Part shown: positions 1-5,943 of the stretch, piece by piece
Layout: every line of letters begins with the position of its first letter
Position numbering within the stretch: the stretch's first letter is position 1
Source: JBLHKS01 sp047620505
Lineage (GTDB): Bacteria; Verrucomicrobiota; Verrucomicrobiia; Verrucomicrobiales; DEV007
Length of the DNA stretch: 19,335 nt
Reading direction: 5' to 3'
Assembly: GCA_047620505.1 (NCBI GenBank)
Contig: JBLHKS010000137.1
Coordinates: 1 to 19,335, forward strand
Made by a program: the position numbers and the translations under genes
Notes under the pieces: model-generated
The model's input: only the letters and a program-made list of their open reading frames with translations
Database searches by the model: none
What the model was told of the DNA's origin: nothing

Positions 1-906
1 CGTCCGGCGGATCGGCTCCGGGAGATCCGGATAGTCGTTGAGTCGGTTCGTGGTCATCATCTCAACCGTGGCTGGTGAAAGCAGCCGAACCCCACCGTGC
101 GAGCCGCCGTCGAGCAGCATCTGGCAAATCACGGCGAAGTCTTCCGGCGAGCTGAATCCCCCACCCCACGGCGCGCCAAATTCCTGCCAATAAACGCTGT
201 TCCAGCCGAAATCGCTATTCGCCTGATAGTCGGGCGTTTGAACGCGAACGAGCCGTTTGCGATCGAGCCCGCCCGAGCCAAGCGCGGTCGATTTCAAGCC
301 TAACGGATCGAAAATCTCGCGGCGCAGAAAATCCCGAATCCGCATGCCCGAAATCCGCTGAACCAGTTCGGCAACCACGAGCGTCCCCATGCTTTGATAA
401 CTGAAATCCGTGCCAGCCGGGAATGCTGGCATCGTGTCCCGAATCGCGCCCTTGATAAAGTCCGAAAGCGGCGCGTGGGCGGCGCGAAGCTCGTTGTTGT
501 TGTTGAGCATGTCGGCCATGCCCGAAGTGTGGGTGAACAGGTGGTGAACCCGGATTTCCTCTTTGTGATGAGCCGCAAAATCCGGCAGGTAGCTCGCAAC
601 CGGCTCGCTCAGGCCAAGCAACCCGCGCTCGACGAGCATCATCGCCGCCATGTAGACCAGCGGCTTGGTAATCGAGGCGAGCAGGAACATTCCATCGCGC
701 CGAATCGGCTCAGCGTTCGGCTCCGGGCCCTGGTTACCGAAGAAACGCGGCTCCGCGATTTTGCCGTTTCGCCCAACGAGAATCGCCCCGCCAGGAACCG
801 ACGTGTCCGGGCCTTTGGTCCAGCTTTCGAGCAAATCGTAGGCGACTTGCAACTGATCGGGATTCAGGCCGATTGACTCTGGTTTTGCGTTAGGAAGATG
901 AGGCAT
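1..906 (-). CDS. Serine hydrolase, beta-lactamase/class C PBP fold (3'-truncated by window edge)
   Basis: The frame is open from an ATG at 904-906 to the left edge (302 codons, no stop), so the C-terminus is missing. The catalytic SxxK motif is S78-I-T-K81, in the context LLASITKP. The second motif is Y170-Q-S172, in the context FSYQSMG. The family-typical HLFTHTSGM stretch lies at about residues 121-130. These mark the esterase / D-Ala-D-Ala carboxypeptidase-like branch of the beta-lactamase superfamily (PF00144). The third motif (HxG/KTG) would lie beyond the edge. No signal peptide is evident at the N-terminus, so it may be cytoplasmic. The start follows the upstream EboA-family stop by 21 bp on the same strand, suggesting co-transcription. 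No Shine-Dalgarno is visible. The substrate cannot be told; real beta-lactamase activity is unlikely for this subgroup. Confidence 0.88.
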   Translation of the reverse strand, partial: MPHLPNAKPESIGLNPDQLQVAYDLLESWTKGPDTSVPGGAILVGRNGKIAEPRFFGNQGPEPNAEPIRRDGMFLLASITKPLVYMAAMMLVERGLLGLSEPVASYLPDFAAHHKEEIRVHHLFTHTSGMADMLNNNNELRAAHAPLSDFIKGAIRDTMPAFPAGTDFSYQSMGTLVVAELVQRISGMRIRDFLRREIFDPLGLKSTALGSGGLDRKRLVRVQTPDYQANSDFGWNSVYWQEFGAPWGGGFSSPEDFAVICQMLLDGGSHGGVRLLSPATVEMMTTNRLNDYPDLPEPIRRT

Positions 907-927
907 GGTCTATATTTTCGTTATTTT

Positions 928-1806
928 TCAACTCTGAAATAATTCGGTTCCCAAGCTCTCCCAAGTCAACTCCCCGCTCTCCACCTTCCCCAGCAGCTGC
1001 TCGACCTCCGGCTTCAGCGCAGCGAGCTTCTGACCGCCTTCACGCGCAAAAATCAGCGCTGCGGCTTCGCGATGTCCGGGCTCTTCGCTCGCCGCGACAC
1101 GCGTCAGCTCTTTGACGATTTGATCGCTCAGAAAATCCTGACACGATCGCCATGCTTCCGGTGAAATCGTCCGGCCTGCGGCCCAGCGCTCATGCGCGAG
1201 ATTCGAAATCTGCTCAACCAACGTCGGGTTCGCGCGTTGCTCGATCCGATGAACTCTGAAGAGCGGCCGATCGATGAAAAGACACTTCAAGACCATCTGA
1301 TTCCAGCCCTCGTCATCGAAATGCTCCGCCGGAAACGGATTGTCGAGCGCGATCGAATCGAAGACATCGACGATGTTCGTCCGCAGGCCCTCGCGAGCGA
1401 TCGGCACGAGATTTTCGGCATGTGGCAGGGCCGGGAATGCGGCGAAAATCGCGGCCTGCTCGCGGAGATCAGCCGTTTCGAAAAGCGCGTTGACGGTATC
1501 GAGAAACGTCGGCTTCGGCCGTTCGCCAAGAAGGATGAGGAGGACGACTCGGGCAAGCCGATCAGCGGTCCAGCCGTCGATCCGGAAACCCGCGGCCTCG
1601 AAATTCAGCTCCGCGCATTCCGCTTCCGTGACCTCCAACTCCCTTTCTTTGGAGAACCGCCGAGTCGCTCCGCTGAACGCATAGTAAAATGGGCGCCGCC
1701 CAAATTCAGCGCGCTGTTTTGGAATAAAATCGTCAAGCCAGGCGTTCGCTTCATCAGAAGCGTGTCGGCGGAGAATTGCGTGGAGAAGATCGAGCATCGC
1801 CTCCAC
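928..1806 (-). CDS. eboA: EboA-family protein
   Basis: A 292-aa soluble protein recognised by the EboA signature: RLARVVLL near residues 83-90, then RTNIVDVFDSIALDNPFPAE (142-161), FDDEGWNQMVLK (163-174), DRPLFR (179-184) and AHERWAAGR (204-212). In ebo clusters EboA accompanies a UbiA-like prenyltransferase (EboC) and TIM-barrel/hydrolase partners, and the cluster has been linked to export or handling of secondary-metabolite precursors. EboA's own biochemical role is unknown. No other ebo gene is seen in the window, so this copy looks like an orphan, or the rest lies beyond the left edge. The start is taken as GTG at 1804-1806; an ATG three codons in (1795-1797) is possible, but a GGAGG sits only 2 nt before it. 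The gene lies between a small exported protein and a serine hydrolase on the same strand. Confidence 0.8.
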   Translation of the reverse strand: MEAMLDLLHAILRRHASDEANAWLDDFIPKQRAEFGRRPFYYAFSGATRRFSKERELEVTEAECAELNFEAAGFRIDGWTADRLARVVLLILLGERPKPTFLDTVNALFETADLREQAAIFAAFPALPHAENLVPIAREGLRTNIVDVFDSIALDNPFPAEHFDDEGWNQMVLKCLFIDRPLFRVHRIEQRANPTLVEQISNLAHERWAAGRTISPEAWRSCQDFLSDQIVKELTRVAASEEPGHREAAALIFAREGGQKLAALKPEVEQLLGKVESGELTWESLGTELFQS

Positions 1807-1842
1807 TGAAACTGAAAACTCGGAACTGAAAACCGAAAACTG
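1805..1842. repeat. Degenerate ACTGAAAA-type short repeats between two genes
   Basis: The 47-bp gap between two leftward genes is almost wholly made of imperfect copies of ACTGAA / ACTGAAAACT / AACTGAAAACC / CCGAAAACTG. It slightly overlaps the GTG start of the EboA-family gene. No hairpin or U-tract is seen, so it is not an obvious terminator. Function unknown; it may be a small dispersed genomic repeat. Confidence 0.5.
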
Positions 1843-1853
1843 CTCCGACGATT

Positions 1854-2282
1854 TCAGTTCTCAGCTTTCTCGTCCGCCTCCGGCTTGAAAAGGGCGAGGC
1901 TGACCTCGTAGCCGACGTCTTCCAGGTTCTTGCCGCGAACCGCAATCATGATGCTCGAAGTGTCGAACGACTCGGGCGCAACCTGGAAACTCAGGGTGAA
2001 TCCGTCTTCTTTTTTGTGGGAAGCCACGCTCGCGTTCGAGAGCAGTTTGCCGTCCGGCGAGCGCGTGCTCAGGCTGGCCCAGACGCCGGCGTGCTCCGGT
2101 TCCGGCTCGATGATCGTGACCCAGACGTTGATTAAACCTTCGTTCTCCGAGGGGCTGGTTCGGAATTTGAGGTGATCCGGCATTTTATCCAGCGATTCGA
2201 CCGATGCGACGGAAACCATCGCCAAAACCGGTGTGATCAGCGCGATCGCGAGTCCTGACAAAGCAACAAACATAGTTTTCAT
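1854..2282 (-). CDS. Small exported protein of unknown function
   Basis: The open frame runs much further upstream, but the convincing start is the ATG at 2280-2282: GGAG lies 7 nt before it and a signal-peptide-like N-terminus follows (MKTMFVALSGLAIALITPVLA). This gives 142 aa. The mature part is acidic, contains the stretch VWVTIIEPEPEHAGVWASL, and looks beta-rich (alternating strands such as GFTLSFQVAPE). The C-terminus is charged (FKPEADEKAEN). No family was recognised. The upstream portion of the open frame overlaps the ImuB-like gene in another frame and is a shadow. It lies 52 bp downstream of the ImuB-like gene and 47 bp upstream of the EboA-family gene, same strand. It probably acts in the periplasm or outside the cell. 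Confidence 0.7.
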   Translation of the reverse strand: MKTMFVALSGLAIALITPVLAMVSVASVESLDKMPDHLKFRTSPSENEGLINVWVTIIEPEPEHAGVWASLSTRSPDGKLLSNASVASHKKEDGFTLSFQVAPESFDTSSIMIAVRGKNLEDVGYEVSLALFKPEADEKAEN

Positions 2283-2334
2283 ATTTTTTCTCCGTCGAGT
2301 CGAACCGCCGCGCCCCGGTTTCCTGGAACTTTTC

Positions 2335-3846
2335 TCAGCCGTAAACGCCGTCCAGTTTCCAGCGCTCGTCCTCGCGCACGAGCCGATAAAGATTCCCATC
2401 CGTAAGCTCAACGTCCCACTCCTGGCGCGCCCAGGCGAAGCGATCCCACCAATCGCCGGAGTTAAGCCAAGGGCCGCGAGCCGCGCGCACCGGACCTCGC
2501 AAAGCGCCGTTTGTGATCTCGACAGGGCGCTCGTAAGGGCCGTCTCGCTCAGCCGCGAGCAGCACCGGACGCGGTGGACGAAAACGGCGGAGGACCAGGC
2601 CGGAGATCGGCGCGTTGGGGATCGTGTCAGGATTTTCCAGCTCGGTCGCGGCGGCAGCGACGGCGTTTTCCGGATCAAACGCGGATTGCCGAAACGTATC
2701 CGGCTTAGACGCAGGGAGCACCTCGGGAGCGCCGACATTTTCGCTACCCAGGAGCGCTTCAAGCCGCGCGAGCGTCTCCCCAAACCGATTGGGATCGCGG
2801 ATCGAAGACTCGAAGAGTTTGAACTGATGCCCATGCGGCTTCGTCGCCGTCGCCTCCAGTTTCAGGCCGCGAATCGGCGCGCGAGCTTCGAAATCTTCCA
2901 GATGCGTGTGGAGAATCCGGAACAGCAGCTGCTCATCGCGGCACGGATCTGGAATCCGGAATTCGCGCTGGTAGGCGCTGCCGTCTCGGTAGTCGAGAAT
3001 CAGCTCGATCCGCTCAGCAACGAGGTAATTCGCCGACAGCCGCGTGCCGATCACTTCGAGCGCGCGCTGAATCAAAAAGAGGCAGGGCTCGAGCGAATCG
3101 ACCTCAAAATCGAGCTCGACCTTCTGGCTGTAATCGATCGACGGCCTGACGAGCCGAAGCAACCGCCGCCGAGTTCCGCTGGCGTGATCCCAGAGCTCGC
3201 CCGCCTCTGGCCCGAGCCGTTCGGTGATTTCGCTCCTCGGCAACATCGTGAAATCGCCCAGCGTCCGCACGCCCCAGAGGCTGAGGACCTCAAGAAACTC
3301 GCGGCGTTCGACAAGCGCCTCGACCGGGAGCGGCGCGAGGAATTTTCGGATCTCCTCACGCGAACCACGGACGGCGACGACTGGCTCGGCGAGTTTCGCG
3401 GCCAGCAACGCGAGATCCGGATTCGCAGCGATTCCGACCCGCGCATCGAGCCGCGCTCCACGAAGCCAATCGACAATTTCGCGGCCGAGCCGCTGGTTCT
3501 TTTTCGCCGGATTGCTGAAAAGATCGATCGTCGCGACGCCCTCGCCTGTGGACTCGAAATCAGGCGAAAAATGCTCAGCACAGTCGAGCAGATCGCTCTG
3601 GGCGAGGGCCTCGTCATCTGCGTTTCGGTAGAGAAGCTCGATCGAATCGCAGCGCGCCTGAGCGTGAGTTGCGGACATCCCGAGATCGACCAACACGCCA
3701 GCAGCTGCTGAGTTGCGCTGGATGATTTTCCCGTCCTCATCCAGCAACGCGACGGCCCGCCCACCAGGCCGATTATCGCGCAGCTCCCGCCGCAGCCGAA
3801 GCTGGGCCTGGAGATGAAAATCCGGGATGTGGATCGCAGCGAACAT
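2335..3846 (-). CDS. imuB: ImuB-like, catalytically degenerate Y-family DNA polymerase
   Basis: A 503-aa protein beginning MFAAIHIPDFHLQAQL, the ImuB-type N-terminus. Y-family polymerases carry an acidic pair in HxDMDxFF and SxDE. Here the first aspartate is replaced (H6-I-P8) and the second motif reads TIDLF (106-110), lacking the glutamate. It is therefore probably a non-catalytic hub, as known for ImuB in the ImuA-ImuB-DnaE2 mutasome. The palm/fingers/little-finger layout and the C-terminal tail (GDWWDRFAWARQEWDVEL ... LYRLVREDERWKLDGVYG) fit ImuB. The ATG at 3844-3846 is chosen because it gives the family N-terminus; an in-frame TTG 12 codons upstream (3880-3882) is the alternative. Neither ImuA nor DnaE2 is adjacent. 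The upstream neighbour is a pseudopilin-like gene. Confidence 0.78.
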   Translation of the reverse strand: MFAAIHIPDFHLQAQLRLRRELRDNRPGGRAVALLDEDGKIIQRNSAAAGVLVDLGMSATHAQARCDSIELLYRNADDEALAQSDLLDCAEHFSPDFESTGEGVATIDLFSNPAKKNQRLGREIVDWLRGARLDARVGIAANPDLALLAAKLAEPVVAVRGSREEIRKFLAPLPVEALVERREFLEVLSLWGVRTLGDFTMLPRSEITERLGPEAGELWDHASGTRRRLLRLVRPSIDYSQKVELDFEVDSLEPCLFLIQRALEVIGTRLSANYLVAERIELILDYRDGSAYQREFRIPDPCRDEQLLFRILHTHLEDFEARAPIRGLKLEATATKPHGHQFKLFESSIRDPNRFGETLARLEALLGSENVGAPEVLPASKPDTFRQSAFDPENAVAAAATELENPDTIPNAPISGLVLRRFRPPRPVLLAAERDGPYERPVEITNGALRGPVRAARGPWLNSGDWWDRFAWARQEWDVELTDGNLYRLVREDERWKLDGVYG

Positions 3847-3900
3847 TTGAACAGGCTCGCGCAGTCCCGGCGGGCAAGTCAAGAACGACCTGCGCAGCCT

Positions 3901-4467
3901 TCAGGGCTTCAGCCAGTTCAACGACATCAGCGCCTCGGTTCGTTCCATCAGCTCAACGTCGCCGCCAACGAAGCCGACGATCACCTGGTCGTTATCGCCG
4001 GGCGAGTCGCACATGATCAGCGGCCTTCGGCCAGAAAATGTGCCGCTCAATCCTGGCAAATACGAAAAACAGTTTTCCTCTCGAGTGAGAATGCCATCGC
4101 CATTCGGTGGGCGTTTCCTGGAATTTCTTGGCCGCACGAAGAAGATCTCTTCAGAGTCCATATCGGTTTCACGCATCAACAAATCGAAAGCGTCAGTCGA
4201 ATTAGTAAAACGGACGTCTGGAGCTGCATCTGGATCGAATTCCGGATAGGCTCCATCGTGCTCCATCGCGTAGAGCTTGAACATCTTCAGGATCTCCTTC
4301 GCATATTGCCTGCCTTTGGAAACCCACACTTTCTGACTAACGTGATCCCTCGCTCGTTCCTGAAAGAATTGACCGATGCCAACCAGCAAAAGACAAACAG
4401 CGGCAACTACCGCAATCGTCTTTGCAATTCCTAAATCTTTAGACCACCATTTTTTCGCTTTGGTCAT
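3901..4467 (-). CDS. Pseudopilin-like membrane-anchored protein
   Basis: About 188 aa from ATG 4465-4467; a TTG at 4483-4485 would add six residues. Basic residues (TKAKKWWSK) precede one hydrophobic segment (IAVVAAVCLLLVGIG). This is followed by an amphipathic helix ending YAKEILKMFKLYAMEHDGAYP. That last pattern (LxxxLxxYAxxxDGxYP) matches the conserved stretch after the N-terminal helix in type II secretion-like major pseudopilins of PVC bacteria. A later segment RRPLIMCDSPGDND resembles their C-terminal loop. A classical prepilin peptidase motif (GFTLIE) is not present, so processing is doubtful; it may simply be a membrane-anchored relative. The stop lies 54 bp before the ImuB-like ATG, same strand. 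Confidence 0.62.
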   Translation of the reverse strand: MTKAKKWWSKDLGIAKTIAVVAAVCLLLVGIGQFFQERARDHVSQKVWVSKGRQYAKEILKMFKLYAMEHDGAYPEFDPDAAPDVRFTNSTDAFDLLMRETDMDSEEIFFVRPRNSRKRPPNGDGILTREENCFSYLPGLSGTFSGRRPLIMCDSPGDNDQVIVGFVGGDVELMERTEALMSLNWLKP

Positions 4468-4526
4468 CGTTATTGGGCATTTCAAAATTAAGATAGGATC
4501 GTAACCCGTCTGCCTTCATAAATAGC

Positions 4527-5030
4527 TCAGTCGTTCTGGTCATCCTCCCAGACAGCGAGAACTTTTCGTTCCTGCCAGAATTTTTCGAGCGTCCACTTTT
4601 CATGAATGCAGCAGCTGAGATGAAGCGGGCTTAGCCGGACACTCACCGTATGGGATGCCTGGCCCTTCCAAGTGCCGATGTCGACGACCTCGTCACCTTC
4701 CAAGGTCAAATTCTGATCGCCCAGATACGCCATGATGGCAGGTACTTGAAGATCTACGCCCGTTGTTGCCTCGGAATGTGGATTGCGAAGCATTTTGGCT
4801 GTTTTGACCAAGATCTCGAGATCTTCAGGATGTTTGGCGAAGTGTTCGGCGTAGCTTCGGTTGTAGACTTCCTCGACCGCTCGCTCCTGATCAACAAACT
4901 CGCCTTCAATCACATAGCCGATTGCCCAAAGACCATCACCGTATTTCCGATCCCACTCCTGCTGGCGTGCCAACCGCTGGCGCTCGCCTCCAGCTCGACC
5001 GATCTTTCTTTCTGAAACTACCCAAGGCAT
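4527..5030 (-). CDS. Conserved protein of unknown function (MPWVVSER... type)
   Basis: 167 aa from the ATG at 5028-5030 (MPWVVSERKIG); a longer TTG start at 5073-5075 is less likely because it overlaps a promoter-like sequence. It is soluble, with no signal peptide or membrane segment. Prominent stretches: KYGDGLWAIGYVIEGEFVDQ near residues 30-50, a run of acidic/helical residues (AEHFAKHPEDLEILVKTAKM), RNPHSEATTGVDLQVPAIMA, and a C-terminal FWQERKVLAVWEDD. I have the impression of a conserved family of uncharacterised cytoplasmic proteins, but cannot name a domain. It is the first gene of a possible leftward group with the pseudopilin-like gene (59 bp gap). It is divergent from the toxin-antitoxin pair on the right. 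Confidence 0.72.
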   Translation of the reverse strand: MPWVVSERKIGRAGGERQRLARQQEWDRKYGDGLWAIGYVIEGEFVDQERAVEEVYNRSYAEHFAKHPEDLEILVKTAKMLRNPHSEATTGVDLQVPAIMAYLGDQNLTLEGDEVVDIGTWKGQASHTVSVRLSPLHLSCCIHEKWTLEKFWQERKVLAVWEDDQND

Positions 5031-5047
5031 TTTTTCTTTAGCGAGAC

Positions 5048-5075
5048 ACCATAACTGAGATGCGCTGCTAGGCAA
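5048..5075 (-). promoter_or_regulatory. Candidate sigma70-type promoter for the leftward unknown gene
   Basis: Read leftward: TTGCCT at 5075-5070, a 16-nt spacer, then TATGGT at 5053-5048. The ATG at 5030 lies about 18 nt beyond. Match to consensus is moderate; this is inference from sequence only. Confidence 0.3.
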
Positions 5076-5079
5076 CCCT

Positions 5080-5094
5080 CACAAAGTGTTTGTG
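5080..5094. promoter_or_regulatory. Small perfect palindrome, operator-like
   Basis: CACAAA-GTG-TTTGTG is a perfect inverted repeat with 6-bp arms and 3-bp spacer. It lies immediately upstream of the leftward -35-like box and within the divergent intergenic region (5031-5305). The size and place suit a repressor or activator site, but no regulator can be assigned. Confidence 0.3.
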
Positions 5095-5152
5095 CAGTCA
5101 ACGTAATCCCATAAACAGCGCCTTTTCGCCAAAACCAACGCTCTGCGAACGT

Positions 5153-5205
5153 TTGAAGCCTCCTTTGACGTTCCCAGCTCCCTCCGTAAATCCCACGCCC
5201 TGTTA
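5153..5205 (+). repeat. Promoter-like direct repeat, copy 1
   Basis: About 53 bp roughly 80% identical to 5867-5919. It contains TTGACG (5165-5170), a 16-nt spacer TTCCCAGCTCCCTCCG, and TAAATC (5187-5192), i.e. a sigma70-like arrangement. The spacer itself and about 13 bp downstream (CCACGCCC) are also conserved, more than a plain promoter needs. The next rightward gene starts 113 bp further on. The rest of the gap to 5305 also holds a weaker TTGAAA / AATAAT pair (5234-5260). Confidence 0.5.
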
Positions 5206-5305
5206 GATTCGGAGTCCGCAAGTCAGGCAGGAATTGAAATTGTTTCCCGAGAACAATAATTCTGGTGATGGACTTCCAAATTTGCGCAGGTAGGTTATTG
5301 AAGTC

Positions 5306-5521
5306 ATGCCTGCCACCCTGAGATCTATCGAGGCCACTATTGATTCCAATGGTTTGGTGCATCTGCAGGAACCTTTACGAGGTCCGGCCAAAGCAGTGGT
5401 GACCGTGCTGATCGATGATCCGGTCCCGAATGCCGAAACCCAGGCCGCGATGTCAGAATCGATCGAATCCCTTCCTTCTTTCGATTCGGTCGAGGCATTG
5501 ATGGAAGATTTGGAAAACTGA
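5306..5521 (+). CDS. Putative type II antitoxin (DUF2281/RelB-like)
   Basis: 71 aa. The N-terminal half, RSIEATIDSNGLVHLQEPL, followed by KAVVTVLIDD, is the short beta-hairpin seen in DUF2281/AbrB-like and related antitoxins (pattern: I-x-x-N-G-x-V-x-L-x-E-P). The C-terminal half is acidic and helical, ending FDSVEALMEDLEN, as expected for a toxin-wrapping tail. The identification leans on position: a YafQ-type toxin starts 11 bp after the stop. The ATG at 5306 follows a weak GAAG. The hairpin would bind DNA and autoregulate the pair, if it behaves like known relatives. Confidence 0.75.
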   Translation: MPATLRSIEATIDSNGLVHLQEPLRGPAKAVVTVLIDDPVPNAETQAAMSESIESLPSFDSVEALMEDLEN

Positions 5522-5532
5522 TTGCCCAGCAA

Positions 5533-5805
5533 ATGCGCAAGATAGTCCGCAGCAGTCAATTCAGACGCGACTTCAAGCGGGCTCTGCGAAGCGGTCGAAA
5601 TCCACAAAAACTAGCCGACGCCGTCCAGATACTGGCAAACGACGAAGATCTTCCTGCGAGCTTTCGAGATCATTCCCTGACTGGAAACTGGAATGGATTT
5701 CGGGAATGCCATCTCGCTGGTGACTGGCTCTTGATTTATCAACTGCCCGACGACGTAACCTTGCTTCTCGTGCGAACTGGATCTCATAGCGATCTCTTCG
5801 ATTGA
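5533..5805 (+). CDS. yafQ: YafQ-family mRNA interferase toxin
   Basis: 90 aa, the normal length for the RelE/YafQ fold. Residues matching the YafQ active site are present: H47 (FRDHSL), H60 and D64 (ECHLAGDW), H85 and F89 (TGSHSDLF). The GxWxGxRECHxxxDWLLIY block (51-69) is diagnostic. Family members cut mRNA on the ribosome and are held in check by the antitoxin encoded just upstream. All catalytic residues are intact, so the toxin is probably functional. It forms a two-gene operon with the antitoxin and ends 138 bp before htpG, with that gene's own promoter in between. The location next to chaperone and stress genes may be coincidental. Confidence 0.93.
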   Translation: MRKIVRSSQFRRDFKRALRSGRNPQKLADAVQILANDEDLPASFRDHSLTGNWNGFRECHLAGDWLLIYQLPDDVTLLLVRTGSHSDLFD

Positions 5806-5866
5806 GATTCGATTCGGCGATCAATTCCTGATGAGGCGTCCCAGCTTCAACGCGGACGAATTGAGG

Positions 5867-5919
5867 TTGAAAGCTGCTCTTGACCTTCCCAGCACGCTCC
5901 GTAAATTCCGCGCCCCGTA
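5867..5919 (+). promoter_or_regulatory. htpG promoter (promoter-like direct repeat, copy 2)
   Basis: TTGACC (5880-5885), 16-nt spacer TTCCCAGCACGCTCCG, TAAATT (5902-5907); the htpG ATG is 36 nt downstream of the -10 box. The block is about 80% identical to 5153-5205, including the spacer. No CIRCE element and no clear sigma32-type heat-shock promoter was seen, so heat regulation is not visible here. Confidence 0.55.
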
Positions 5920-5943
5920 ACCAATCCAAATTTCGACTCTATC

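Noticed and set aside
2283..2834. N-terminal extension of the small exported protein
   Set aside because: Overlaps the ImuB-like gene in another frame and is Ser/Arg-rich; the internal ATG at 2282 has a GGAG and a signal peptide.
2233..3711. 492-codon rightward open frame
   Set aside because: Lies antisense to the ImuB-like gene; composition is rich in Arg/Glu/Asp with no domain, as expected of a mirror frame in GC-rich DNA.
5018..5362. Leftward 114-codon frame across the divergent gap
   Set aside because: It reads through the promoter-like repeat and overlaps starts on both sides; no domain or credible start.
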